DNA of 64,000 bases from Vibrio atypicus (GCF_009811315.1 NZ_BLID01000008.1:207571-271570); one strand, 5' to 3'. Shown: positions 8,712-17,175, numbered from the stretch's first letter. The notes: generated by a model not told the origin, from the letters alone. Made by a program: numbers and translations.

Positions 8712-9476
8712 TTACGCCTCCTCTGCTGTTTTCGTTGGTGTGCCGTCAGGCTTGAACATTGAGATAACGAAGTCCATTGAAGACTCAACTTTACCTTGGT
8801 TTACTGCTGCTGCAGGGTCTACGTTCTTAGGACATACGTCTGAACAGTAACCAACAAACGTACAGCCCCAGGCACCGTTTTCACCATTAATTAGCGCCAT
8901 ACGTTCAGATTTACCGTTGTCGCGGCTATCTAGGTTGTAACGGTGCGCAAGCGTTAATGCTGCAGGACCGATAAACTCAGGGTTTAGACCGAACTGAGGA
9001 CATGCCGCGTAACAAAGGCCACAGTTGATACAACCAGCGAACTGTTTGTATTTTGCCATCTGCTCAGGCGTTTGTAGGTTCGTGCCATCTTCAGGTTTAC
9101 GGTCATTACCAATGATGTAGGGTTTGATCGCTTCAAGACGTTCGATGAATGGCGTCATATCCACAATCAAGTCTTTCTCGATTGGGAAGTTAGCTAGCGG
9201 CTCAATTTTCACGCCATCTGGGTAATCACGTAGGAAACTCTTACATGCAAGCTTCGGCACACCGTTAACCATGATGCCGCAAGAACCACAGATCGCCATG
9301 CGACAAGACCAACGGTAAGATAGGTCTTTATCTAGGTTATCTTTGATGTAACCAAGTGCATCAAGCGTTGACATAGTTTCATCAAACGGCACTTCAAAGG
9401 TTTGAAAATGCGGTTCTGCATCTTGCTCTGGGTCGTAACGCAGAACTTCTACTTTTTGGATGCGATTCGCTGACAT
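8712..9476 (-). CDS. frdB: Fumarate reductase iron-sulfur subunit FrdB
   Basis: A 254-residue electron-transfer subunit. It has an N-terminal [2Fe-2S] ferredoxin domain (CRMAICGSCG...C) and a C-terminal domain with the CINCGLCYAACP and CSDVCPKNVDP cysteine clusters for [4Fe-4S] and [3Fe-4S] centres. Its start codon overlaps the frdA stop by one base (TAATG), typical of coupled translation in this operon. Confidence 0.97.
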   Translation of the reverse strand: MSANRIQKVEVLRYDPEQDAEPHFQTFEVPFDETMSTLDALGYIKDNLDKDLSYRWSCRMAICGSCGIMVNGVPKLACKSFLRDYPDGVKIEPLANFPIEKDLIVDMTPFIERLEAIKPYIIGNDRKPEDGTNLQTPEQMAKYKQFAGCINCGLCYAACPQFGLNPEFIGPAALTLAHRYNLDSRDNGKSERMALINGENGAWGCTFVGYCSDVCPKNVDPAAAVNQGKVESSMDFVISMFKPDGTPTKTAEEA

Positions 9477-11293
9477 TATGCTTGCTCCTCTGCTTTCTTC
9501 TCTGCCGCTTTAGCCGCTTCTTCTGCTGCCGCTTTTTCTGCTGCTTCACCATATAGACGTGCTTTTGGTTGAGATTTAGTAATCTTCACGCTGCTGTAGT
9601 CGATACTTGGTGCTGAATCTTCTTTGAAGAAGGCCAGAGAGTGTTTCAGGAAGTTCACGTCATCACGCTCAGTGCAGTTGTCATCAAGACGCTGGTGCGC
9701 ACCGCGAGACTCTTTGCGCAATATTGCTGAGTGAACCATAGCTTCAGCAACTTCAAGGCCGTAGCCCACTTCGATAGCGTACAGAAGGTCAGTGTTGAAC
9801 ACTTTGCCTTTGTCTTTGATGCTGATGTTTTTGTAGCGTGCTTTTAGCTCAGTGATCTTATCGATCGTAGCTTGCATCAGATCTTCTTGGCGGTAGATAC
9901 CACAGCCAGCTTCCATGGTGTGACCCATTTCAGTGCGGATATCAGCCCAGTTTTCATCACCTTCTTGGTTCATCAGTGCTGCGATGCGCTCTTCAACCGC
10001 TTTTACTTGAGCCGCGATAGACTCTTCGTTCCAGCCTTTGAATTCTGCTGCGCGTTTCACCGCTTGTTCACCAGCAACGCGGCCGAATACCACAAACTCA
10101 GCCAGTGAGTTAGAACCTAGGCGGTTTGCACCGTGAAGACCAACTGAAGCACACTCACCGACAGCAAATAGACCTTTAATACGCGTTTCACATTCGCCGT
10201 TAGTTTCAATACCACCCATGGTGTAGTGAACAGTAGGGCGAATTGGAATTGGCTCTTTTGCTGGGTCAACGTTCACGTACGCTTTCGCTAGTTCACAGAT
10301 AAACGGTAGACGCTCTTGCAGGTACTCTTCACCTAGGTGGCGAAGGTCTAGGTGTACGACGTCACCAAGAGGGTGCTTGATGGTGTTGCCTTTCTGCTGT
10401 TCGTGCCAGAAAGCTTGAGAAACCTTGTCACGTGGACCCAGTTCCATATATTTGTTCTTCGGCTGGCCAACTGGAGTTTCAGGGCCCATGCCGTAATCTT
10501 GTAGGTAACGGTAGCCATTCTTGTTAACGATGATACCGCCTTCACCACGACAACCTTCGGTCATCAGGATACCTGTACCAGGAAGACCCGTTGGGTGGTA
10601 TTGAACGAACTCCATATCACGTAGGGGAACGCCGTGACGGTAAGCCATCGCCATGCCGTCGCCTGTTACGATACCGCCGTTGGTATTACAGTGGTAAACA
10701 CGACCTGCGCCACCTGTTGCCAATACAACTGATTTTGCTTTGATGGTAACTAATTCACCTTCTGACATGTGAATCGCGATAAGGCCTTGAACCTCGCCTT
10801 CATCAACAAGTAGATCCACCACGAAATACTCATCAAAACGTTTGATGTTGTCGTATTTCATTGATGTCTGGAATAGGGTGTGAAGCATGTGGAAGCCGGT
10901 TTTATCGGCTGCGAACCAAGTGCGCTCAACTTTCATACCGCCAAAGCGACGTACGTTGACTTCACCGTTCTCTTTACGACTCCATGGGCAGCCCCATTGC
11001 TCCATTTGGATCATTTCGCGAGTCGCGTTTTCTACAAAGTATTCAACAACGTCCTGTTCACATAGCCAGTCACCACCGCCAACAGTATCGTTAAAGTGGT
11101 TGTCTAGGCTATCTTCATCCTTGATAACTGCTGCTGAGCCGCCTTCCGCTGCGACTGTGTGAGAACGCATTGGATAAACTTTAGAAATCAGAGCAACTTC
11201 TAAGTCAGGGTTTGCTTCAGCTGCTGCAATAGCAGTGCGAAGACCAGCGCCGCCTGCGCCGATCACTGCGATATCTGTGGTGATAATCTGCAC
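9476..11293 (-). CDS. frdA: Fumarate reductase flavoprotein subunit FrdA
   Basis: The 605-residue catalytic subunit reduces fumarate to succinate at the end of anaerobic respiration. Visible are the N-terminal Rossmann motif GAGGAGLRTAIAA, the covalent-FAD histidine in RSHTVAAEGG (H45), and active-site segments HPTGLPGTG and HGANRLGSNS. The start is GTG behind GGAGG, as in E. coli frdA. The C-terminal tail is unusually rich in Ala, Glu and Lys. It is divergent from epmA, the same arrangement as in E. coli. Confidence 0.97.
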   Translation of the reverse strand: MQIITTDIAVIGAGGAGLRTAIAAAEANPDLEVALISKVYPMRSHTVAAEGGSAAVIKDEDSLDNHFNDTVGGGDWLCEQDVVEYFVENATREMIQMEQWGCPWSRKENGEVNVRRFGGMKVERTWFAADKTGFHMLHTLFQTSMKYDNIKRFDEYFVVDLLVDEGEVQGLIAIHMSEGELVTIKAKSVVLATGGAGRVYHCNTNGGIVTGDGMAMAYRHGVPLRDMEFVQYHPTGLPGTGILMTEGCRGEGGIIVNKNGYRYLQDYGMGPETPVGQPKNKYMELGPRDKVSQAFWHEQQKGNTIKHPLGDVVHLDLRHLGEEYLQERLPFICELAKAYVNVDPAKEPIPIRPTVHYTMGGIETNGECETRIKGLFAVGECASVGLHGANRLGSNSLAEFVVFGRVAGEQAVKRAAEFKGWNEESIAAQVKAVEERIAALMNQEGDENWADIRTEMGHTMEAGCGIYRQEDLMQATIDKITELKARYKNISIKDKGKVFNTDLLYAIEVGYGLEVAEAMVHSAILRKESRGAHQRLDDNCTERDDVNFLKHSLAFFKEDSAPSIDYSSVKITKSQPKARLYGEAAEKAAAEEAAKAAEKKAEEQA

Positions 11294-11354
11294 AGTTATC
11301 CTCCAGTGTGAAATTGCGGAATTATCCGCTTGTTATAATTAAATGGGGTAATTC

Positions 11355-11368
11355 CCCAAAAGTGGTAG
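11355..11368 (-). promoter_or_regulatory. 14-base motif upstream of frdA shared with dcuB
   Basis: CCCAAAAGTGGTAG (plus strand) lies 62-75 bases upstream of the frdA start and recurs exactly at 53928-53941, 44-57 bases upstream of dcuB, in the same orientation relative to the gene. Read on the minus strand it contains TACCACT, a NarL/NarP-type heptamer. The binding protein is unproven. Confidence 0.55.
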
Positions 11369-11459
11369 GGTTAGTTTAGAAGAGCTTTTTTGGAGAAAAA
11401 TTGATGTAGTCAGGTTTTTGCTCCGGTAATGCATATAAGAGCATAAAATTTATAGATTA

Positions 11460-11475
11460 TGTGACTACAATCACG
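11460..11475. promoter_or_regulatory. CRP-like site in the frdA-epmA region
   Basis: TGTGA-N6-TCACG, one mismatch from the core CRP consensus TGTGA-N6-TCACA, in an AT-rich context. It lies about 167 bases upstream of the frdA start and about 255 bases upstream of epmA, so the regulated gene is not certain. Confidence 0.5.
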
Positions 11476-11729
11476 GCAGGGAATGTTTCGCTATCTCGCT
11501 TTGCCTAGGAGTTTGTTAAGTGGCTGTTGCATAACATTGCTCTCATTGATAATAGGGTTAATGGTGGGTGATTTTTGTACTGTGGTACGTGGAATGCTTG
11601 CTTCAGTTTTGACCGTTATTAGTTATTATTTACGGCTTCAGTGTATGAGGATATTTCGACTATTTGGCTAGGCAATATTCGATAAACTTGATATTTTCCG
11701 GCTCTAGATACCGATGAAGAGAATATGCA

Positions 11730-12701
11730 ATGAATAGTGATTGGCAACCTACCGCTTCGATTGAGCAACTTCGCCAACGTGCAAAGCTATTAAATAGCAT
11801 TAGACAGTTTTTCGCAGAGCGAGACGTATTAGAAGTCGATACGCCAGCAATGAGCCACGCCACTGTGACGGATGTTCATTTGCATACCTTTCAAACTGAA
11901 TTTGTGGGCCCAGGCTACGCGGATGGCAGCAAGCTTTATTTTATGACTAGCCCAGAATTTCACATGAAGCGACTTTTGGCAGCCGGAAGTGGGTGTATCT
12001 ATCAGATCAACAAAGCATTTCGTAATGAAGAGAATGGCCGCTACCACAACCCAGAATTTACCATGCTCGAGTGGTATCGCGTCGGGTTTGATCACCATAA
12101 GCTCATGGACGAAATGGACCAATTGCTGCAACGAGTACTTGAATGTGACGAGGCTGAGCGTATGACCTATCAGCAAGCGTTTATCAAGGTGCTTGGAGTG
12201 TGTCCGCTTGAAGGTTCTATGGATGAACTGAAAGTGGTGGCAGGTGAGCTTGGGTTAAGTGATATCGCAGAGCCAGAACAAGATCGTGATACCTTATTAC
12301 AACTGCTGTTTAGTATTGGTGTAGAAGCAAAGATTGGCCAAACTGTGCCAGCGTTCGTCTATGACTTTCCGGCCTCACAAGCGGCATTGGCGAAGATCAA
12401 TCAACAAGACCCACGCGTCGCTGATCGCTTTGAGGTGTACTTCAAAGGCATTGAGCTAGCGAACGGCTTTCATGAACTTGATAACCCACAAGAGCAACTG
12501 AAACGTTTTGAAGAGGACAACGTAAAACGAATCGAAATGGGTTTGTCCCCTCAACCTATCGATCATCATTTGATCGCTGCTCTTCAGTCTGGTTTACCAG
12601 AGTGTGCTGGAGTCGCGCTAGGTATTGATCGGTTAATCATGTTGGCGATCGGCTGCGATCATATCGATCAAGTTACGGCATTTCCGTTTCCTAGAGCATA
12701 G
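11730..12701 (+). CDS. epmA: EF-P--beta-lysine ligase EpmA (PoxA/GenX)
   Basis: A class II lysyl-tRNA synthetase paralogue without an anticodon-binding domain that attaches (R)-beta-lysine to elongation factor P. The 323-residue product has class II motif 2 (KAFRNEENGRYHNPEFTMLEWY) and motif 3 (GVALGIDRLIM), with the FHELDNPQEQ segment in the active site. The partners are in the same window: efp at 56195 and epmB at 55140. It is divergent from frdA, a conserved arrangement. Confidence 0.96.
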   Translation: MNSDWQPTASIEQLRQRAKLLNSIRQFFAERDVLEVDTPAMSHATVTDVHLHTFQTEFVGPGYADGSKLYFMTSPEFHMKRLLAAGSGCIYQINKAFRNEENGRYHNPEFTMLEWYRVGFDHHKLMDEMDQLLQRVLECDEAERMTYQQAFIKVLGVCPLEGSMDELKVVAGELGLSDIAEPEQDRDTLLQLLFSIGVEAKIGQTVPAFVYDFPASQAALAKINQQDPRVADRFEVYFKGIELANGFHELDNPQEQLKRFEEDNVKRIEMGLSPQPIDHHLIAALQSGLPECAGVALGIDRLIMLAIGCDHIDQVTAFPFPRA

Positions 12702-12798
12702 AGAAATGTGTAATAGATTCCTATTCTGCGTGTAATTGACTCGCTTAGGCATCTTAACCTCGCTATACTTCGAGTCTGAATTTTTAGCCTAAAGTCGC

Positions 12799-12961
12799 TA
12801 TACCCTTCATATTTGAAGCTGCAAGCGTTGTTGACGGCGTCAATTCACCGGATCGCCGGGCCGCCCTAATCACATAGAAGATCTATGCTAGTGGGGCCGA
12901 ATTGACTTGTCGCCTAGCTGCAACTCCAACTATTTTGGTTATACATTCTTCATATTTGAAG
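12799..12961. repeat. Palindromic intergenic repeat element (about 160 bp)
   Basis: An imperfect long palindrome. The left arm 12799-12846 (from TATACC to GTCAATTC) pairs with the right arm 12899-12943 (GAATTGAC to GGTTATA), and a central hairpin CATAGA-AGA-TCTATG lies at 12873-12887. The 14-mer CTTCATATTTGAAG occurs twice in direct orientation (12805-12818 and 12948-12961), once inside the left arm and once just past the right. No coding capacity is seen. The layout resembles ERIC-like or MITE-like repeats dispersed between genes, but no second copy is in this window. Confidence 0.65.
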
Positions 12962-12991
12962 TGGCGGCTTTATCATCAAAGAGCACAGGAC

Positions 12992-13426
12992 ATGCAAGAG
13001 TACATCGCATTTTTTCAAGAGAACATGATTCTTTCTCTGGTATGGGTGGGTTTATTAGTCGCCCTTATTATGAATATCGTAAAGTCTGCGACAGCAGCTT
13101 ATAAAGAGATCTCAGCAAACGAAGTTACCACTCTTATGAACCGTGAAAATGGTGTGGTTGTTGATATTCGTGCGAAGGATGAATACCGCAAAGGTCATAT
13201 TACCGATGCAGTTCACATTTTGCCGTCTGATATTAAAGCCGGTAACTTCGGTAGCCTTGAAAACCGTAAATCTGACCCAATCATCGTAGTATGTAAGACA
13301 GGTCAAACTGCTCAAGAAAGCGCTAATCTACTAGCGAAAGCAGGCTTTGAAAAAGTAAACATGCTGAAAAACGGCTTAGTTGCTTGGAACGAAGCGAACC
13401 TACCTTTAGTGAAAGGTAAAAAGTAA
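12992..13426 (+). CDS. Membrane-anchored rhodanese-like protein (YibN type)
   Basis: A 144-residue protein with one N-terminal transmembrane helix (about residues 13-31) and a single rhodanese domain (about 42-140). The predicted active-site cysteine is C101 in VVCKTGQTAQ. ATG 12992 is chosen because the conserved N-terminus MQEYIAFFQEN starts there; longer forms would run into the upstream repeat. In E. coli the equivalent gene precedes grxC-secB-gpsA-cysE. Here it is followed directly by secB. The sulfur acceptor is unknown. Confidence 0.85.
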   Translation: MQEYIAFFQENMILSLVWVGLLVALIMNIVKSATAAYKEISANEVTTLMNRENGVVVDIRAKDEYRKGHITDAVHILPSDIKAGNFGSLENRKSDPIIVVCKTGQTAQESANLLAKAGFEKVNMLKNGLVAWNEANLPLVKGKK

Positions 13427-13583
13427 TTTCTTAGCGAATACTTGCAGCGCTGATTGAAAAGTCAGCGTTTGACGGAGAGAGATGTGAAGGCTTCCACGAA
13501 ATTGTGCGTAAACCTAGTCATAGCAAGCTCTCTCGGTTAGTCTCAAAACAGACTTAATATTCAAGGATTAAAGGATTTTTAAA

Positions 13584-14051
13584 ATGGCTGAAGCAGCACC
13601 GCAACAAGAAGCTCAAAACTTCGCAATTCAACGTATCTTCCTAAAAGATGTTTCATTCGAAGCGCCTAACTCTCCAGATATGTTCCAAAAAGAGTGGAAC
13701 CCAGATGTAAAGCTGGACCTAGATACGCAAAGCCGTGAGCTAGGTGAAGGTGTTTATGAAGTTGTTCTTCGTCTAACTGTAACGGTTAAAAACGCTGAAG
13801 AAACAGCTTTCCTATGTGAAGTTCAACAAGGCGGTATTTTCACAGCTGATAAGATGGAAGCAGGTCAACTAGCACACTGCCTAGGTGCTTTCTGTCCAAA
13901 CATCCTATTCCCATACGCTCGTGAAACTATCTCAAGCCTAGTTGTTAAAGGTACGTTCCCTCAGCTAAACCTAGCACCAGTTAACTTTGATGCTCTGTTT
14001 ATGAACTACCTACAGCAACAAGCTCAGGCTGAAGGCCAAGCGGAAGCTTAA
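13584..14051 (+). CDS. secB: Protein-export chaperone SecB
   Basis: A 155-residue tetrameric cytosolic chaperone that keeps preproteins unfolded and hands them to SecA. The sequence carries the family core: FAIQRIFLKDVSFEAPN, the VKNAEETAFLCEVQQGGIF strand and CPNILFPYARETI. The C-terminus is Gln/Ala/Glu-rich. A terminator follows, so it is likely expressed from its own promoter in the 157-base gap behind the rhodanese gene. Confidence 0.97.
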   Translation: MAEAAPQQEAQNFAIQRIFLKDVSFEAPNSPDMFQKEWNPDVKLDLDTQSRELGEGVYEVVLRLTVTVKNAEETAFLCEVQQGGIFTADKMEAGQLAHCLGAFCPNILFPYARETISSLVVKGTFPQLNLAPVNFDALFMNYLQQQAQAEGQAEA

Positions 14052-14082
14052 TTCACTGACTCTGATTTTTCAGGGCAGTAAT

Positions 14083-14127
14083 AAAATGCACAGAGCATCC
14101 AATATCATGATGCACTGTGCATTTTTT
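14083..14127 (+). terminator. Rho-independent terminator after secB
   Basis: Long interrupted stem AAATGCACAG ... CTGTGCATTT, with an inner stem GCATC/GATGC, followed by TTTTTT. Confidence 0.9.
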
Positions 14128-14222
14128 GTTTAAATGGACCAGAGTTTATTGGTCAGTATCTAAATGCAATTTGGCTACTTACTACTGGATTCTAGTCAAT
14201 TACACGACAATCAGGCGGAACA

Positions 14223-15257
14223 ATGACAGATAAAAATATGGCCAATGCCTACGGTAAAGAGATTTCTATGACGGTGCTTGGTGCTGGTTCATACGGTACT
14301 TCTTTGGCGATCTCTTTGGCACGTAATGGTGCGAATGTTGTAATTTGGGGCCACGATCCAGAGCATATGGCTCGACTAGAAAAGGATCGTGCCAATCATG
14401 AATTCTTACCTAATATTGATTTCCCTGAGTCACTCATCGTGGAATCAGACCTAGAGAAAGCGGTGCAAGCGAGCCGTGACCTTCTGGTTGTCGTACCAAG
14501 CCATGTGTTTGGTATTGTATTGAATAACGCTAAACCATTCCTACGTGAAGATACCCGCATCTGCTGGGCAACCAAAGGCCTAGAGCCTGAAACGGGTCGC
14601 TTACTGAAAGAAGTCGCTAATGATGCTTTAGGTGAGGGGTATTCACTGGCCGTTTTATCTGGCCCAACCTTTGCGAAAGAGCTCGCGATGGGGATGCCGA
14701 CAGCGATTTCGGTTGCTTCGCCAGATGCTGAATTTGTTGCCGATCTTCAAGAAAAGATCCACTGCAGCAAGACTTTCCGTGTTTACGCTAACAGTGACTT
14801 CATTGGTATGCAGCTTGGCGGTGCCGTGAAAAACGTGATTGCGATTGGTGCAGGTATGTCGGATGGTATGGGTTTTGGTGCCAATGCCCGTACAGCATTA
14901 ATCACTCGTGGTCTTGCAGAAATGAGCCGCTTAGGTGCAGCTCTAGGCGCGCAACCAGAGACCTTTATGGGTATGGCGGGTCTAGGTGATCTCGTTTTGA
15001 CTTGTACAGACAACCAATCGCGCAACCGCCGCTTTGGTTTAGCTCTGGGTCAAGGTAAAGATGTGGATACGGCACAAGAAGAAATCGGTCAAGTGGTTGA
15101 GGGTTACCGTAACACCAAAGAGGTCTTTTTGTTGGCTGAACGTGTTGGTGTTGAGATGCCAATTGTTGACCAAATTTATCAAGTATTGTATCAAGGAAAG
15201 GATGCACGTTTGGTTGCGAAGGATCTTCTTGCTCGTGATAAGAAAGCAGAAGCATAA
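14223..15257 (+). CDS. gpsA: Glycerol-3-phosphate dehydrogenase [NAD(P)+] GpsA
   Basis: Makes sn-glycerol 3-phosphate from dihydroxyacetone phosphate for phospholipid synthesis. The 344-residue product has the NAD(P)-binding motif VLGAGSYGTSLA (most homologues have GSWGT; the Tyr is a mild substitution), the KGLEPETG loop and the catalytic-lysine region GGAVKNVIAIGAG. It lies 48 bases upstream of cysE and is probably cotranscribed with it. Confidence 0.96.
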   Translation: MTDKNMANAYGKEISMTVLGAGSYGTSLAISLARNGANVVIWGHDPEHMARLEKDRANHEFLPNIDFPESLIVESDLEKAVQASRDLLVVVPSHVFGIVLNNAKPFLREDTRICWATKGLEPETGRLLKEVANDALGEGYSLAVLSGPTFAKELAMGMPTAISVASPDAEFVADLQEKIHCSKTFRVYANSDFIGMQLGGAVKNVIAIGAGMSDGMGFGANARTALITRGLAEMSRLGAALGAQPETFMGMAGLGDLVLTCTDNQSRNRRFGLALGQGKDVDTAQEEIGQVVEGYRNTKEVFLLAERVGVEMPIVDQIYQVLYQGKDARLVAKDLLARDKKAEA

Positions 15258-15305
15258 AGCCGTCGAGAGAAATTGTATCTAGCGGATTGGATACTAGGAA
15301 GTCAC

Positions 15306-16127
15306 ATGAAACATTGCGAAAAACAGAAAGTCTGGAAAGCGATTGTGCGCGAAGCACGTGAGCTTTCTGAGCAAGAGCCAATGCTAGCAAGCTTTTATCA
15401 TGCCACCATCATTAAGCATGATAGTTTAGCGTCAGCCTTGAGCTACATCCTTGCTAATAAGTTAAATACAGCTTCAATGCCAGCAATGGCAGTACGTGAA
15501 GTGGTCGAAGAGGCATTTAATGCTGATCCATCGATTACCGAAGCAGCGGCTTGTGACATCTGCGCAACAGTGAACCGAGATCCAGCGGTTGCTATGTACT
15601 CTATGCCGTTGCTTTATCTTAAAGGCTATCACGCCCTTCAAGGCTATCGAGTGGCGAATTGGCTTTGGAAGCAAGGCCGTATAGCGCTTGCGACTTACTT
15701 ACAGAATCAAATTTCAGTCGCGTGTCAGGTTGATATTCACCCAGCAGCGCGCATTGGTCGTGCGATCATGCTTGACCATGCTACTGGTATCGTTATCGGT
15801 GAAACGGCGGTGGTCGAGAATGATGTATCCATACTGCAGGATGTGACCTTAGGTGGTACAGGTAAAGAGTGCGGTGATCGTCACCCGAAAATTCGTGAAG
15901 GTGTGATGATTGGTGCTGGCGCGAAGATTTTAGGTAATATCGAAGTCGGTGAGGGCGCTAAAATTGGCTCTTGTTCTGTGGTATTGCAAGCTGTACCAGC
16001 CCATACAACTGTCGCGGGTGTACCGGCTAAAATCGTCGGTCGCCCGAAAACCGATAAGCCATCGCTTGATATGGACCAACAGTTTAACGGTAAGTCACAA
16101 AGCTTTATTGGCGGTGACGGTATCTAG
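15306..16127 (+). CDS. cysE: Serine O-acetyltransferase CysE
   Basis: Acetylates L-serine with acetyl-CoA, the committed step of cysteine synthesis. The start ATG 15306 follows AGGAAG; the in-frame TTG at 15273 has no family support. The 273-residue product has an N-terminal helical domain and a C-terminal left-handed beta helix (hexapeptide repeats from about residue 140, DIHPAARIG ... GAGAKILGNIEVGEGAKIG), with the catalytic-site segment DHATGIVIGETAVV. The C-terminal tail is the part that docks into CysK in relatives. Confidence 0.96.
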   Translation: MKHCEKQKVWKAIVREARELSEQEPMLASFYHATIIKHDSLASALSYILANKLNTASMPAMAVREVVEEAFNADPSITEAAACDICATVNRDPAVAMYSMPLLYLKGYHALQGYRVANWLWKQGRIALATYLQNQISVACQVDIHPAARIGRAIMLDHATGIVIGETAVVENDVSILQDVTLGGTGKECGDRHPKIREGVMIGAGAKILGNIEVGEGAKIGSCSVVLQAVPAHTTVAGVPAKIVGRPKTDKPSLDMDQQFNGKSQSFIGGDGI

Positions 16128-16153
16128 ATTACTGAGTGCTAGGTAGAAATAAT

Positions 16154-16187
16154 AATGCCAGTTGTTATTACAACTGGCATTTTTGTT
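16154..16187. terminator. Terminator after cysE (convergent with the C13 gene)
   Basis: A perfect 12-bp stem AATGCCAGTTGT / ACAACTGGCATT with TATT loop and a T-rich tail on the plus strand. Confidence 0.9.
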
Positions 16188-16214
16188 TTTAGAGCTTAGG
16201 TCAACACACCCTAG

Positions 16215-17027
16215 TTATAAGTCCATTAACGAAAGCTGATCGTCAATCGGCTTAGCGCTTTGATACATAGGGTTGGAGTTATCATAGCCAAGCTTGTTCT
16301 CTTTGATGGTGACCTCTTGTTTGGCATCAAGGAAAGCTTCAAAGAAGGAATGGGTTCGAGTTAGGTTATTTTTAAAAAATGCCTCGCCAAAGAAAGTAAA
16401 CTCTGCAGTATTAGTACAACCAAATGAAGGCTGGTAAGGGTCAGCAGCGGTGATGACTAATGTGTTAAGGTCAGCCAGCTCTTTTACGAAGCTGCCAGAG
16501 AAACAAGCAGATACCACAACGACACGCCATTTTATCTGTGACTCATCCAGTATGGTTTTTAGCTCATTTGGTGAGATAGTTTCATTGTGGTTTGGACCGA
16601 AACTCGCGCTTAAGCCATATCGATACTCACCATGACCTGTTAGGAAAAGAAACAGCACATCTCGCTCGCGATCCATCTGCTGGCCAATGTTATTCAAGCT
16701 TGTTGCAAGATTGGTTGAAGTAGCCATTGGATAGCTATCTTGAGTTTTCTTGTTGTTGATTAACAGCAGAGAGCGGCCCTGAGTATCAAACTTACTGTCA
16801 AATAGCTTCTGGACGTAAGTGACTTCTTTCATAAATACGTCTTGGTAAGCGTTAGCGGCAAAACCAACGAAATACATATCAACTTTATCCGCCGACTGGG
16901 GCACTAATTGGGTGCTTTGCTGCGACACCATGGCTGGCTGTGCATCTAGTAGGGCTTGGTTTGCACAACCGGTTAAGAGTAAGCAAAAGATGAAGAGAAT
17001 TGATGAAGGGAATTTAAGCCGCGACAT
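16215..17027 (-). CDS. C13 (legumain/caspase-fold) peptidase-like lipoprotein
   Basis: A 270-residue predicted lipoprotein. A hydrophobic signal peptide ends in lipobox LLTG-C (C21), so it should be exported and lipid-anchored. The body carries the two hallmarks of clan CD cysteine peptidases: a His-Gly pair after a hydrophobic strand (FLFLTGHGE, H132) and Ser-Ala-Cys after another (VVVSACFSG, C175). This spacing matches the peptidase C13 family, whose eukaryotic members include legumain and GPI transamidase. Substrate and role in vibrios are not established. It is transcribed alone, between cysE and aphA. Confidence 0.8.
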   Translation of the reverse strand: MSRLKFPSSILFIFCLLLTGCANQALLDAQPAMVSQQSTQLVPQSADKVDMYFVGFAANAYQDVFMKEVTYVQKLFDSKFDTQGRSLLLINNKKTQDSYPMATSTNLATSLNNIGQQMDRERDVLFLFLTGHGEYRYGLSASFGPNHNETISPNELKTILDESQIKWRVVVVSACFSGSFVKELADLNTLVITAADPYQPSFGCTNTAEFTFFGEAFFKNNLTRTHSFFEAFLDAKQEVTIKENKLGYDNSNPMYQSAKPIDDQLSLMDL

Positions 17028-17145
17028 AGACAGATCCTTGTATGTGATATAGTGTGCATAATGGCGTGGTTACAGGCTAAATTCTGTTGGGTTTTATAAA
17101 CTTGCGAGAGATTTCAAAAACAAATGCGGTTAGTCGGAATGTCAT

Positions 17146-17175
17146 ACAAAAAAACCGAGCTGTTTAGCTCGGTTT
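17146..17175 (-). terminator. Rho-independent terminator after aphA
   Basis: Stem AAACCGAGCT / AGCTCGGTTT with a 4-base loop. On the minus strand it is followed by seven to eight U residues. Confidence 0.9.

Larger units (their letters stand above)
11294..11729. other. frdA-epmA divergent regulatory region (436 bp)
   Basis: No supported gene; a 62-codon hydrophobic frame inside it is rejected. The frdA leader (minus strand) contains two short inverted repeats, GGGG/CCCC at 11344-11357 and GCGGA/TCCGC at 11316-11329. A possible -10 TATAAC for frdA lies 16 bases after TTGGGG. A 14-base motif shared with dcuB lies at 11355-11368 and a CRP-like site at 11460-11475. I could not find a clean FNR palindrome. 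Confidence 0.6.

Noticed and set aside
8711..8788. An N-terminal extension of FrdC overlapping frdB
   Set aside because: The extension has no similarity to FrdC and is simply the open frame across the frdB end; the conserved start is at 8710.
11294..11480. An FNR site (TTGAT-N4-ATCAA) for frdA
   Set aside because: Only TTGAT-like fragments with wrong spacing (for example near 11400) are present; none fits the 14-bp palindrome well enough to list.
11483..11671. A 62-codon hydrophobic open frame upstream of epmA
   Set aside because: Its purine-rich stretch is too close to the ATG to be a good ribosome site, no family is recognised, and it lies in the frdA/epmA promoter region. I judge it chance.
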